Assembly: GCA_947631625.1 (NCBI GenBank)
Contig: CANRMA010000001.1
Coordinates: 62,001 to 126,000, forward strand
Source of the DNA: an uncultured Lachnospiraceae bacterium
GTDB taxonomy: Bacteria; Bacillota; Clostridia; Lachnospirales; Lachnospiraceae
Length of the DNA stretch: 64,000 nt
Direction of reading: 5' to 3'
Shown: positions 25,027 to 34,452 of the stretch, one piece after another
Position numbering within the stretch: the first letter of the stretch is position 1
Layout of the letters: each line of letters starts with the position of its first letter
Translations under genes and position numbers: made by a program
Notes under the pieces: generated by a model
Seen by the model: only the letters and a program-made list of their open reading frames with translations
Told to the model about the DNA's origin: nothing
Databases searched by the model: none

Positions 25027-27241
25027 AGGTCATGATAAAAAGATTTCACACAAACGGTTTTATGTCGTATTGATTTTGGCAATCGCGCTCGTATGCCTGT
25101 TGGTGGGTTGGCTTATCGCCGCCGCAGCGGTGATAACATCCGATTTTACCAAAAATATGAACACTCTGTACCTGCGTGAGATGACAAATCTGACGCAGGC
25201 TAACTTTAAATCGGGGCTTTCTATGAGATACAGCGGCCTTAAGGCTGTGGCGGAAAGCGTCAATGACGAGGATATGGAAAGCCTGAAGGCAATGGAACGG
25301 TTCATAACCGATGCCGAGCGGAACAATGACTTTGAGTTTATGGCCTTTATTGACAGGGACGGCTTCTATTACAGCAGGGACGGGAAACGCCCTGCAGCCT
25401 CTAAACTCAGCTTTCTTGCCGAATTGCTAAACGGCAAGGATGAACTTGTCTCTTATAACGAAACGTTTCTGGATAATAATATGATCGTTCTCGGCACGCA
25501 GATATCGCCGATAAAGTTTGACGGAGCGGATATAATAGCGATTATTGCAGGATTTACGGCGGATTCTATCGGTCAACATCTGTTTCTGCGCAGTGAAGAC
25601 GGACAGACCAATGCCAGCATCGTTACCGGAGACGGCAGCTTTATCGTTTATAATACCTTTTTCTCCAATCTTCCGCGAGGCAGCAATATAATCTCCAAAT
25701 TCAAAGAGTATGCCGAGTTTGATGAGGGATTCTGCGTTGAACAGATAGAAAACGATTTCAGAAACGGTAATTCCGGTATGGTGATATTTAAAGCCGACGA
25801 TATACATATGTGTATGTATTATGCGCCTATAGAGGGAACGGAATGGTATATGCTCATGGAAGTGCCTTATGAGGTCGTTGATGAGATGACGGAGGATCTG
25901 AGCCACCGCTTAAACAGGAATGCCATTACTATGATGGCCTCCGTCATGCTGTTGATACTGATTATTTTTTTCATATACCTTACGAACCTGAGAGCACACT
26001 CAAAACAGCTTGAATCCGCCCGCGAATCGGCTGAAAAGGCGCAGAAAGCCGCTGAGCAGGCAAGTCTTGCCAAAAGCGAATTTTTAAGCCGCATGAGCCA
26101 TGAGATACGTACGCCTATGAACGGCATCATCGGCATGACGCAGATAGCCCGCCAGAATGTGGACAATCCGGTAAAGGTGGATGACTGCCTGAAAAAGGTA
26201 TCTCTTTCATCAAAACATCTGATGTCGCTTATAAATGATGTGCTGGATATGTCCAAGATCGAAAGCGGAAAGATACAGCTCAAAAACGAGCTCTTTGACT
26301 TACGCCTCTTTCTGGAGAATATTGAAAATATATACAGTGTGCAGGCGCAGGAAAAGAAAATTGACTTCAGGATCTTACTATTTGGCAAAATCGACGAATT
26401 TATCGTGGGAGATTCACTGCGCCTCAATCAGATACTCACCAATCTGCTCTCGAACGCACTTAAGTTCACTCCCAAAGGCGGCAGGATTGTTTTAAGCGTC
26501 AGCGAGCTGAAACATGACGGAACTACCATACTGTTACGGTTTTCGGTAAAAGATTCCGGTATGGGCATAAAAGAGGAAAATATCGAAAAAATATTTGAGG
26601 CGTTTGAGCAGGAAAATGCCGAAATAAGCCATAAATTTGGCGGAACAGGTCTTGGGTTGTCGATTGTCCGCAGATTTTCAGAGCTTATGGGGGGATGTGT
26701 CACAGCACACAGTGAATACGGCAAAGGTTCGGAATTTGAAGTTGATCTGCCTTTTACAGTTACCGAAAATTCCCATATGATAGACTGGAAAACCGACAGG
26801 TCTACGGATAAGAAAGACCTTGAAAACAAAACTTATGATTTCGCAGGAAAACATATTTTGCTTGCCGAGGATATCGAGCTAAATCGTGAAATTGCCATTG
26901 AAATGCTTGGAACGGCTACCGGTGCTATAATCGACGAAGCAGAAGACGGACAAAAGGCTGTTGAGCTTTTTGCCAAAAGCGAAATAAACTATTATGACCT
27001 TATACTTATGGATATTCAAATGCCGCGTATGAACGGTTTTGAAGCGACCGAAAAGATACGTTCAATGGAGCGGCCCGACGCCGCGTCCGTACCCATTTTT
27101 GCAATGACTGCCAATGCTTTTGCCGAAGATGAGGAAAAAAGCCTGCAGGCGGGTATGAATGCGCATCTTTCCAAACCGCTTGAAATTTCCGCAGTACTTG
27201 CAGCGATGAATGAAATACTGAATCATGACTTAAACAGATAA
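25019..27241 (+). CDS. Hybrid sensor histidine kinase / response regulator
   Basis: A 740-residue membrane kinase. TM1 is about residues 13-38; a Cache-like extracellular domain of about 255 residues follows (FEFMAFIDRDGFYYSRDGK ... GTEWYMLMEVPYEVVDEM); TM2 is about 302-322; then a short coiled coil without an obvious HAMP. HisKA carries the phospho-His at about 361 (MSHEIRTPMNGIIG). The HATPase has N and G boxes (LTNLLSNALKF; GGTGLGLSIV). The C-terminal receiver has its Asp at about 665 (LILMDIQMPRMNGFEA). No output domain or DNA-binding partner is nearby, so a phosphotransfer partner elsewhere is expected. It is coupled by an ATGAGTGA overlap to the lipoprotein. Confidence 0.92.
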   Translation: MSEGHDKKISHKRFYVVLILAIALVCLLVGWLIAAAAVITSDFTKNMNTLYLREMTNLTQANFKSGLSMRYSGLKAVAESVNDEDMESLKAMERFITDAERNNDFEFMAFIDRDGFYYSRDGKRPAASKLSFLAELLNGKDELVSYNETFLDNNMIVLGTQISPIKFDGADIIAIIAGFTADSIGQHLFLRSEDGQTNASIVTGDGSFIVYNTFFSNLPRGSNIISKFKEYAEFDEGFCVEQIENDFRNGNSGMVIFKADDIHMCMYYAPIEGTEWYMLMEVPYEVVDEMTEDLSHRLNRNAITMMASVMLLILIIFFIYLTNLRAHSKQLESARESAEKAQKAAEQASLAKSEFLSRMSHEIRTPMNGIIGMTQIARQNVDNPVKVDDCLKKVSLSSKHLMSLINDVLDMSKIESGKIQLKNELFDLRLFLENIENIYSVQAQEKKIDFRILLFGKIDEFIVGDSLRLNQILTNLLSNALKFTPKGGRIVLSVSELKHDGTTILLRFSVKDSGMGIKEENIEKIFEAFEQENAEISHKFGGTGLGLSIVRRFSELMGGCVTAHSEYGKGSEFEVDLPFTVTENSHMIDWKTDRSTDKKDLENKTYDFAGKHILLAEDIELNREIAIEMLGTATGAIIDEAEDGQKAVELFAKSEINYYDLILMDIQMPRMNGFEATEKIRSMERPDAASVPIFAMTANAFAEDEEKSLQAGMNAHLSKPLEISAVLAAMNEILNHDLNR

Positions 27242-27267
27242 GAAATAAGAATCAACATATACATTAA

Positions 27268-27310
27268 AAGTGCTGCCGCACTAAGTTTATAACTTAGTTT
27301 GACAGCACTT
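27268..27310. terminator. Bidirectional terminator between kinase gene and fba
   Basis: AAGTGCTG (27268-27275) pairs with CAGCACTT (27303-27310), and inside it ACTAAGTT pairs with AACTTAGT around TAT. A-rich and T-rich flanks lie on both sides. It separates the converging kinase and aldolase genes. Confidence 0.85.
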
Positions 27311-27329
27311 TAATTATACGCGATAAATC

Positions 27330-28193
27330 TTAAGCCTTGCCGACTGAGCCGAACAGCTCCATTTTCTCTTTAACTTTAGCTTTAATAGCTTCAAAGCCGG
27401 GTGCAAGAAGTTTACGGGGATCAAAGCCTTTGCCTTCCTGATCCTTGCCTGCTTCGATATATTTACGTGTAGCTTCCGCAAATACCAACTGGCACTCCGT
27501 ATTAACATTGATCTTTGCAACGCCCAGTGAAATTGCTTTCTTGATCATATCATCCGGAATACCCGTGCCGCCGTGAAGAACTAACGGAAGTGTGCCTGTC
27601 TTCTCCTGAACGGCCTCAAGCACGTTGAACTGTAAACCTTTCCAGTTTGCAGGATACTTACCATGAATATTACCGATACCTGCTGCAAGGAAGTCTACGC
27701 CGAGGTCTGCAATCTGCTTACATTCTGCGGGATCGGCGCACTCGCCCATTCCTATAACTCCGTCTTCTTCGCCGCCGATGGAACCTACCTCAGCCTCAAT
27801 GGAAATTCCCTTGGCATGTGCAGCTTCAACCAACTCTTTGGTCTTTGCAATATTCTCTTCGATAGAATAATGTGAGCCGTCAAACATAATTGACGGGAAG
27901 CCTGCTTCCATACACTTATAGCAGTGATCATATGAGCCATGATCCAAATGCACCGCTACGGGCACTGTAATATTCTGATCCTTGATAAGACCTTTTACCA
28001 TACCCATTACTACGTCATATCCGCCCATGTACTTTCCTGCGCCCTCGGACACACCGAGAATAACCGGTGAATTACATTCCTGCGCCGTTAAAAGGATCGC
28101 TTTTGTCCACTCAAGGTTGTTGATGTTGAACTGTCCCACCGCATAATGACCGGCTACTGCTTTTTGAAGCATTTCTGTTGCTGAAACTAACAT
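27330..28193 (-). CDS. fba: Class II fructose-1,6-bisphosphate aldolase
   Basis: Zinc-dependent cleavage of fructose-1,6-bisphosphate in glycolysis. It is about 287 residues. Zinc and active-site motifs are visible: VAVHLDHGSYDHCYKCMEAGFPSIMFDGS, EAEVGSIGGEEDG, GNIHGKYP, LVLHGGTGIPDD and KINVNTECQ. ATG 28193 (MLVSATEMLQKAV) follows GGAGG by eight bases. It appears monocistronic: a TATAAT box lies about 60 bp upstream, and a bidirectional terminator lies downstream. The 130 bp beyond the TATAAT box is a 13-bp minisatellite belonging to the next gene's tail. Confidence 0.95.
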   Translation of the reverse strand: MLVSATEMLQKAVAGHYAVGQFNINNLEWTKAILLTAQECNSPVILGVSEGAGKYMGGYDVVMGMVKGLIKDQNITVPVAVHLDHGSYDHCYKCMEAGFPSIMFDGSHYSIEENIAKTKELVEAAHAKGISIEAEVGSIGGEEDGVIGMGECADPAECKQIADLGVDFLAAGIGNIHGKYPANWKGLQFNVLEAVQEKTGTLPLVLHGGTGIPDDMIKKAISLGVAKINVNTECQLVFAEATRKYIEAGKDQEGKGFDPRKLLAPGFEAIKAKVKEKMELFGSVGKA

Positions 28194-28329
28194 TTTCTCT
28201 ACCTCCATAAAAAAATTTATACTCAGGCACTACACCTTAATATCTTATGTAATTATAACTCATTCAATCAAAAAATGAAACCATATTTTAACAGTTTGTC
28301 TATGATTTTTCTATGAAAGTAAAGTTGAA

Positions 28330-28470
28330 CGTTAAAGTTGGTTGCCAAAGTTGTGTGCTAAAGTTAATTGCTAAAGTTGATTGTCAATGTTGATTGCTAA
28401 AATTAATTACTAAATTGATTACTAAAATTGATTGCTAAAACTGATTGCTAAAACTGATTGCTAAAACTGT
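28330..28470. repeat. 13-bp minisatellite at the 3' end of the amidase gene
   Basis: About ten copies of ATTGCTAAA(A/G)(C/T)TG; the three nearest the gene are identical, and divergence grows with distance. One copy is 12 bp. The unit nearest the gene includes the last two sense codons and TAG stop of the amidase-deacetylase gene, so expansion seems to proceed from the gene end into the intergenic space. Confidence 0.88.
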
Positions 28471-29906
28471 ATAGGCTCCACGTCTTCATTTAGGGGTTTA
28501 AATTCGTACTCCGGAAAATTATCCAACAGTTCTTCAAGGCACAGCCCCGTATTTTCGATTACGTCATGCGCAAGGAACACTATCTTTTTCCGCCCAAGGG
28601 TACTGGATACGCCGTTGGCGATAAGTTCATCTGTTGTAAGTCTTTTGCTGCTTTCCGCGTCTTCCAGACCCGCGTTCCAGTCATAGTAAATATACCCCCT
28701 CTTTGTCATCTCCTCGATTATCCGGGCGCTGACATTTTTATTATAGGCATTGACGCTGCCGCCCGGAAACCGAAAAAGTTTCGTATCTACCCCCGTCACT
28801 TCCATAACGCTTTTATGCGCATTTTCAAAATCTTTGATAAAGCTGTCCACACTTTTATAAATAATCTCATAGTTATGCGAATCGCTGTGTATGCCTATTG
28901 TATGCCCCTCAGCCACGATGCGCCGCGCAATCTCCGGATGCTTTCTTACATTTTCTCCCACCAGAAAAAACGTCGCCTTTATGTTTCTCTCTTTTAAAAT
29001 ATCAAGAACCTTTTCGGTATTTTCCTCAGAAGGGCCGTCGTCAAAAGTCAGATACATGGTCTTTGGATAAAAATAATACTTTATACCGTTTACTATTCCG
29101 TCGGCAAGCCGCTTTTGATATTCTGCATCCAGGAGCTGACTTCGCTCCTTTGCGTTGGATAAAAATCCGGTCTCTATTAAACAGGCGGGCATAAGCGTGC
29201 TTCCGGTCACATGAAAATCCGCATTGTCCTTAAGTTCTCTTTCTGCCGCGGACGTTGACTTAGCCGTCTGCTGCCGTATAAGTCCGGCAAGTCTCTGATT
29301 ATCGCGCCCCGTATCAGTCCCGTCATACCAGACCTCCATTCCTTTTACTTTGGAATCTTCCGAAAAATTCTGATGAATACTGACATATATGTCAGCTTTG
29401 GCGCTGTTGGCCGCCTTCACACGGTCTTCCTTGCTTACATACGTATCGTCGTCTCTTGACATTATCACTTTATATCCCTGATTTTCCAACCGCTCTTTTA
29501 CAAGCTTGGCAATTTCAAGATTGATATCCTTTTCAAGCGCTTTGCCGCTTACGCAGCCTCCGTCGGCTCCGCCATGTCCCGCATCCACAAAAACCACAGG
29601 CGGAAGGGCTTCCTGCACCAGAGTTTCCGTTTTTGAAACATTTTCACATATCAGGTTCTTATATAATTCCTTATCAGCTATAACTTTTTGAGGGATAGAA
29701 TATGACACTGCTGTCATATTTTCTGTCGTATTTTGGCTGATCGCGGTCAAACCGCTATGCGTAAATTCCAATGCGCCAAAAACCACGGCGCAGGCGCTGC
29801 ATACGACAAGCGCAGTTGTCAAAATCCTCTTTCCTGTCTTTAATCTTCTTTCTTTTCTGATATAACTGCGGCTATAAGCTGTTAAATATGTTCCGTCTGC
29901 GTACAT
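28461..29906 (-). CDS. N-acetylmuramoyl-L-alanine amidase / polysaccharide deacetylase fusion
   Basis: A cell-wall enzyme of about 481 residues. One TM anchor lies near residues 25-45. An Amidase_3 domain follows (VFVDAGHGGADGGCV; KDINLEIAKLV; VSIHQNFSED; CLIETGFLSN), giving the His, Glu, His and Glu zinc and catalytic positions. A NodB-type deacetylase follows (MYLTFDDGPSEENTEK; GIHSDSHNYEIIY; FRFPGGSVNAYNK; IVFLAHDV). It would cut stem peptides and deacetylate glycan in the envelope. ATG 29906 follows GGAGGAG. The stop codon lies inside a tandem repeat unit. The two activities are usually on separate proteins. Confidence 0.9.
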   Translation of the reverse strand: MYADGTYLTAYSRSYIRKERRLKTGKRILTTALVVCSACAVVFGALEFTHSGLTAISQNTTENMTAVSYSIPQKVIADKELYKNLICENVSKTETLVQEALPPVVFVDAGHGGADGGCVSGKALEKDINLEIAKLVKERLENQGYKVIMSRDDDTYVSKEDRVKAANSAKADIYVSIHQNFSEDSKVKGMEVWYDGTDTGRDNQRLAGLIRQQTAKSTSAAERELKDNADFHVTGSTLMPACLIETGFLSNAKERSQLLDAEYQKRLADGIVNGIKYYFYPKTMYLTFDDGPSEENTEKVLDILKERNIKATFFLVGENVRKHPEIARRIVAEGHTIGIHSDSHNYEIIYKSVDSFIKDFENAHKSVMEVTGVDTKLFRFPGGSVNAYNKNVSARIIEEMTKRGYIYYDWNAGLEDAESSKRLTTDELIANGVSSTLGRKKIVFLAHDVIENTGLCLEELLDNFPEYEFKPLNEDVEPIQF

Positions 29907-29974
29907 TGCCACTCCTCCTCTGTAAAACTTTTCCAAAACATCTTACTCTTTTGCAATTTTCCATAAACAAAAAA

Positions 29975-30019
29975 GCAGCCCGCGTTTAATCCGTTAATAT
30001 AAGATTAAACTTAGGCTGC
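29975..30019 (-). terminator. Terminator of the two-component operon
   Basis: GCAGCC-N3-GTTTAATC pairs with GATTAAAC-N3-GGCTGC. On the minus strand the stem is followed by TTTTTTG. It lies 130 bp after the stop at 30149. The intervening AT-rich stretch repeats the word ATCAT. Confidence 0.85.
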
Positions 30020-30148
30020 ATCATAAAATCATCATTTTTGTATCAAAGTATCATCAAATTTGCATCATTTTGGCATCATTGATTTTTTGACGGAATAACG
30101 CCGCATTGCGTCGTGCTTTATATCGTTATATTTTATACGTTCTAACGT

Positions 30149-30973
30149 TTATGATATTTTCAAAAAAAACTCGTTTATTCCTTCATAAAAGCCCACCGTA
30201 ACTATCGTTCTGCCCTCGCCCATACCTGGAAATACGTACTTTTTAAAATATGGCGTGGTTTCAAGCAGCGGATTGTCGGACTCGTAAGGTTCAGGGCTGC
30301 TTAAATTCATATAACTGCTCCATGCATCTATGACGGCATCGGCGTCAATATCTTCCCACATCAACGAAGTTCTGGCATAAAATTCATATATTTTTCCGTC
30401 TTCCGCACCTATGTACGCATCTATCAGGCGATTCCCCTTATCGGCGTTCACATGGCTGTTAGACAGGCTCAGTTTCCACACCGCCATATTGTTACGCGGC
30501 TCAAGTACGTCAATCGCGGAATAAAGAGTTGTATCGTATGACTGCGGAACGACTTCTTTTACCTCCTGCGGCAGTATACCGGATTCCTTAAGAAAATTCA
30601 GCGCTTTGTTGCAAGTCTCATAAATCTGTTCATCGGTAATCTCCTGCGCGGACGGACTTCTGTAATTAGCCACAAAAGCATAGGATTCGTCTATATCCTG
30701 ATACATCATTGAATCCTCGACATGTGCCATTGCATTACTCTCGCTCTCCGGCTCGGTCTGAGAACTCAAGCATCTGGAAAGAATATAGAGTTTTTCGTTG
30801 GCATTTAATTTATAACTGTAACCTTCTCCCGCTGCTTCCACGGTCTGAGCCTGAATTTTATTCAAGGTTCCCTTATCCTTGTAGCGGGCAAGCGCCTCCG
30901 GCCCCCATATGGATATAACAAGGCAGAAGGCTGTAAAAAGGAGAAAGATTGTTATTTTTTTATCAATCTTCAT
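30149..30973 (-). CDS. Membrane-anchored extracytoplasmic protein of unknown function
   Basis: A 274-residue protein with one N-terminal hydrophobic segment (about residues 8-25, IFLLFTAFCLVISIWG) and no lipobox, so it is probably an anchored extracellular protein. The remainder is acidic and contains no motif I recognise. It overlaps the end of the histidine kinase gene by 11 bp and is the last gene of the operon before a strong terminator. By position, it may be an accessory sensor or target of the two-component system (inference). Confidence 0.75.
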   Translation of the reverse strand: MKIDKKITIFLLFTAFCLVISIWGPEALARYKDKGTLNKIQAQTVEAAGEGYSYKLNANEKLYILSRCLSSQTEPESESNAMAHVEDSMMYQDIDESYAFVANYRSPSAQEITDEQIYETCNKALNFLKESGILPQEVKEVVPQSYDTTLYSAIDVLEPRNNMAVWKLSLSNSHVNADKGNRLIDAYIGAEDGKIYEFYARTSLMWEDIDADAVIDAWSSYMNLSSPEPYESDNPLLETTPYFKKYVFPGMGEGRTIVTVGFYEGINEFFLKIS

Positions 30974-32456
30974 TCGTATTTTCCTCCTTTTCCTCTATGA
31001 TCTTCGTTATGTCCTTATCCGAGATTTCATTTCCGGCTTCACCTATATCTTTATCCGCTATGCTGCTTTTTAAAACAAAACCAAAGCAGGAACCGCTTCC
31101 CGGTTCGCTTTCTATTTCCAGTTCGCTGCCGTGTATTTTAAGTATCTCCACACACAGCGCAAGGCCCAGTCCGGCCCCGTTGTTTTTCCTTGCGCGGGAT
31201 TTGTCTACCATATAAAAAGCCTTGGTGATCTTATTGATTTCTTCCTTAGGAATACCTATTCCGTAGTCCTTTACGGCGAAACGGTAGCCGTCATCCAGAG
31301 CATAGCCGTTTACCTCAATCTTAGAACCGCTCTCCGAAGCTTTACAGGCGTTGTCGATCAGATTGACCAACACCGTCTTTATAAGGTTGATCTCCGCAAG
31401 GAACTCTCCTTTATCATAATCAAAAGAAAAGCGCATATTTTTGTTTGCGGCATACATATCTTTGAGGTAATCAAAGACAGACTCCGCCGATACTTTCTGC
31501 AGCTGCGCCTCTTTTTTGCCGGCAACGATAATGTCGAGCAGGCGCAGGGACATTGCTTCCAACCGCTTTCCCTCCGTATAAATATAGTTCGACGACATAA
31601 TGCTCTGCTCTTCGTCAAGCCTGTGGGAACGGAGCATATCGGCATATCCTATTATAGCTGTCAAAGGAGTCTTCAGCTCATGCGCAAAGTCCCCCATAAA
31701 TTCTTCTCTTGCTTTAAGTTCCTCTTCCAACCGCTCAATATTTTGCTCCAAAGTCTCGGCCATGCTGTTAAAATCTCTTGTAAGCTGTCCGAGTTCGTCA
31801 CGACTAACCTGTTCCGCGCGGTAGGAATAATCCCCCGCCGACATCCTTTTGGTCGCATTGGTAAGTATGCGTATGGGCTTGGTAAGGAGCGAAGAAATAA
31901 AATGCATTATAACTGTACCGACGATCAACATAATGAACATTACACGTCTATACAGTGAAAAGCCCATAGCTCGTTCTTCAAATACCTCCGATACGTCGCG
32001 CATCGTTTCAAGATACAGCACTCTGTTAAGCGCCGTGACCGCGGTTCCGGTATGTATATAATATTTCCCTTTGGATTCTATTACCTGATAGGTTTTTACG
32101 CTTTCATCGGTCTGCGCAAGCAGCTCGTCATCGACGTCAAAACCGTCTCCGGCATACAAAATATTTTTTTCCTCGTCGGAAATGCGAAGCAGCCTTCCAC
32201 TGTCCTGTCCGCTCTTTTCCAAATTTGATGTAATCTCTTCTACCGTAGTATCCGGCATCACGTTATATTTCGCCGGAACGCTGAGCGCGGCAGTTTCAAA
32301 CGCAAAACTTAAAATGCTGTTTTCGTCAAGCGCCTGTCCGACTTCTCTTTCAAGCGAGGTCTCAAAAACATAATTGACAAAATAATAACCGCTAAATCCT
32401 AACGCCAACGCCATTACGATAACCATGCACAGCAGGATCTTAAATGAAAATTTCAT
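30963..32456 (-). CDS. Membrane sensor histidine kinase
   Basis: A 497-residue kinase partnered with the response regulator upstream. TM1 is about residues 7-29; an extracellular domain of about 140 residues follows; TM2 is near 172-190; HAMP follows (SSLLTKPIRILTNATKRMSAGDYS). HisKA has its His in DFAHELKTPLTAIIGYADML, and the HATPase has LVNLIDNACKASESG, DYGIGIP and NNGAGLGLALC. It is encoded 23 bp after the regulator. The stimulus is unknown; the operon's first and last genes encode exported proteins that may participate. Confidence 0.93.
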   Translation of the reverse strand: MKFSFKILLCMVIVMALALGFSGYYFVNYVFETSLEREVGQALDENSILSFAFETAALSVPAKYNVMPDTTVEEITSNLEKSGQDSGRLLRISDEEKNILYAGDGFDVDDELLAQTDESVKTYQVIESKGKYYIHTGTAVTALNRVLYLETMRDVSEVFEERAMGFSLYRRVMFIMLIVGTVIMHFISSLLTKPIRILTNATKRMSAGDYSYRAEQVSRDELGQLTRDFNSMAETLEQNIERLEEELKAREEFMGDFAHELKTPLTAIIGYADMLRSHRLDEEQSIMSSNYIYTEGKRLEAMSLRLLDIIVAGKKEAQLQKVSAESVFDYLKDMYAANKNMRFSFDYDKGEFLAEINLIKTVLVNLIDNACKASESGSKIEVNGYALDDGYRFAVKDYGIGIPKEEINKITKAFYMVDKSRARKNNGAGLGLALCVEILKIHGSELEIESEPGSGSCFGFVLKSSIADKDIGEAGNEISDKDITKIIEEKEENTNED

Positions 32457-32479
32457 ACGTATACTATACCTCTATAACA

Positions 32480-33133
32480 CTATACTTCCAGACGATAACC
32501 CACTTTATAGACCGCTACAAGACAATTCTCCCAACCCAGTTTTCTGCGCAGTCTCTGCACATGCAGATCCAAGGTCCGGCTGTCGCCGAAATATTCTTCT
32601 TCCCACACCTTTTCATACAATGTCTCACGAAACAGAGCGACATTGATATTTTTTATAAAAAGCACCAATAATCCAAACTCTTTATTGGTAAGCTCCACAG
32701 GCTTGCCCGCTTTGGTAACTCTGTGCGCTTCCACATCCACTGTCACGTCGCCCGCCGTAAGTTTCTGCTCCGCTTTATTATAGCGCCTCAGCACAGCCTC
32801 TACCCTTGCGACAAGCTCCACCACGTCAAAGGGCTTGACCAGATAATCATCCGCCCCCAGTTTAAGTCCTTTTACACGGTCCTTTACTTCATGCTTCGCA
32901 GTGATAAATATGACCGGAATGCCTAACGGCCTTATATACTCCATAATGTCGAAGCCGTCCGCCCCCGGCAGCATTATATCGAGCAAAATTAAATCGTACG
33001 CTTCCTTTTCTATTTTGTCTATTGCCTCCAAACCGTCCTGAACCGAAGTACAACTGTACCCTGCCGAAGACAGATTCAGATCTATCAGATCGCAAATAGC
33101 CTTTTCATCATCCACAATCAGTATCTTAATCAT
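32480..33133 (-). CDS. OmpR-family response regulator
   Basis: A 217-residue regulator. The receiver domain has the acidic pair in VDDEKA, the phospho-Asp in LILLDIMLPGADGF (about residue 51) and Lys in DYLVKPFD. The winged-helix C-terminus ends DLHVQRLRRKLGWENCLVAVYKVGYRLEV. Its ATG immediately follows the stop of the VCBS-like gene (zero spacing), so translation is coupled. It is probably phosphorylated by the kinase encoded downstream and probably controls this operon among other targets (inference). Confidence 0.94.
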   Translation of the reverse strand: MIKILIVDDEKAICDLIDLNLSSAGYSCTSVQDGLEAIDKIEKEAYDLILLDIMLPGADGFDIMEYIRPLGIPVIFITAKHEVKDRVKGLKLGADDYLVKPFDVVELVARVEAVLRRYNKAEQKLTAGDVTVDVEAHRVTKAGKPVELTNKEFGLLVLFIKNINVALFRETLYEKVWEEEYFGDSRTLDLHVQRLRRKLGWENCLVAVYKVGYRLEV

Positions 33134-34339
33134 TTACTCTCCCCGTTCCTCTTCTTTACTGACAGCCTGCCAGCCCCAATACGCCCTGGCCTTTTCCACC
33201 AAAGCTTCCATGGTGATATCATTTTCACACTTATATGTATTTTTTATGTCGGTATCCGCCGAAAAGCCTCCGGTCCTCTGATAATATATTGAATAATCAG
33301 TCTCTACCACTAGCTCTCCATTGTCCCCTTCATAGCTGTATCTTGCAAGTATGACTATGTCTTTAAGTCCGTCTCCGTCTATATCCTTGCAGTTAATGCC
33401 CTTAAGCGCATACAGATTGTCATAATCTCCCATTGGCTGTAAACCGGAAACTATATTACCCTGCTCGTTTACAAGAAAGATCATAAAAACATCATAATTG
33501 GAAATACGGTATGTACCCGGCACTACCTGAAGCCTTCCCAGTTTTTCAAAAGTCCTGTAATAGCACTGATCGGCAATAATATGCATACCTTTTGCCTGAA
33601 GCTCTTTAAGCGTCGTCGCAGTATACATAAACTCCGTCGAAGCGCCGTCCCTTACAAACGCAGTTATCATCTCCGCGCTCTTGCTCATACCAAATCTGTT
33701 GATCTTATCCGCTATACGATAATCCCTGTAAAAGCCTGTACTGCTTTTATACTGAAAAAGAACGTCCCCAAGCTTATAGGACTCTCCATCATAATGACCG
33801 CTAAGATCCTCGCAGGCTGTAATAAGTATGATATCCATACGCCCATCCATATTAAGATCCCTGAATGAAACCGCCGCAATCTCACAAGCCGGCTGCTTCA
33901 TCTGTCCCGCTACGCGGTGGTTGGTCTCAAGCTGCTCCGTCTTATATAATACTTTTTCGTCTTCATCCGAAAAGAAAAGTGCCACACGATTATATTTTCT
34001 GTCAAATGCCGGAAGCAGCGACACTTCCCCATATCCCGCAAGCTCAATGGGAAAGATCTGACTCTCTACGACACTGAAGCCGTTTTCTGCAATATCAGAA
34101 ACCGTTTCTATACCTTCAAGCCGTTTTAAGTATTCGTTGTACTCTTTAATAACATCTTTATCATCATCCGGTTCGCCGCGGTCGCTTACAGGCATCATCC
34201 CATATTCGCTATTTTGTTTTATTTCCGACGCTTTTGCGACCATTTTCGGAACATGCATGTCCGGCTGCTTTATATATGTAAAACCGCCAAGCAGGAGAAT
34301 GAAGCATATTGACTTTTTCAGACTAAAATTTATTTTCAT
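33134..34339 (-). CDS. Exported protein with FG-GAP/VCBS-like calcium-site repeats
   Basis: A 401-residue protein with an N-terminal signal or anchor (ICFILLLGGFTYI) and no lipobox. Two DxDxDG-type segments, RDLNMDGRMDIILIT and KDIDGDGLKDIVILA, resemble calcium-binding loops of FG-GAP/VCBS beta-propellers. Long beta-rich stretches lie between them. It is likely extracellular and folded as a propeller-like domain. It is the first gene of the operon with the response regulator and kinase, a layout suggesting a sensor or wall-associated accessory. GGGAG precedes the ATG. Confidence 0.78.
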   Translation of the reverse strand: MKINFSLKKSICFILLLGGFTYIKQPDMHVPKMVAKASEIKQNSEYGMMPVSDRGEPDDDKDVIKEYNEYLKRLEGIETVSDIAENGFSVVESQIFPIELAGYGEVSLLPAFDRKYNRVALFFSDEDEKVLYKTEQLETNHRVAGQMKQPACEIAAVSFRDLNMDGRMDIILITACEDLSGHYDGESYKLGDVLFQYKSSTGFYRDYRIADKINRFGMSKSAEMITAFVRDGASTEFMYTATTLKELQAKGMHIIADQCYYRTFEKLGRLQVVPGTYRISNYDVFMIFLVNEQGNIVSGLQPMGDYDNLYALKGINCKDIDGDGLKDIVILARYSYEGDNGELVVETDYSIYYQRTGGFSADTDIKNTYKCENDITMEALVEKARAYWGWQAVSKEEERGE

Positions 34340-34452
34340 CTTATCTCCCGTTCTTATGCAGCCTGCTTATCCCAACTGCCGTTGCTTCACTTTCCGCATG
34401 AACCTTTCCTAAAAATAATTTAAACTTAAACCTTAATGTCATATTAAAACCG

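Noticed and set aside
28209-28470. CRISPR-like array from the 13-bp repeats
   Set aside because: Units are directly adjacent with no spacers and no cas genes; it is a minisatellite.
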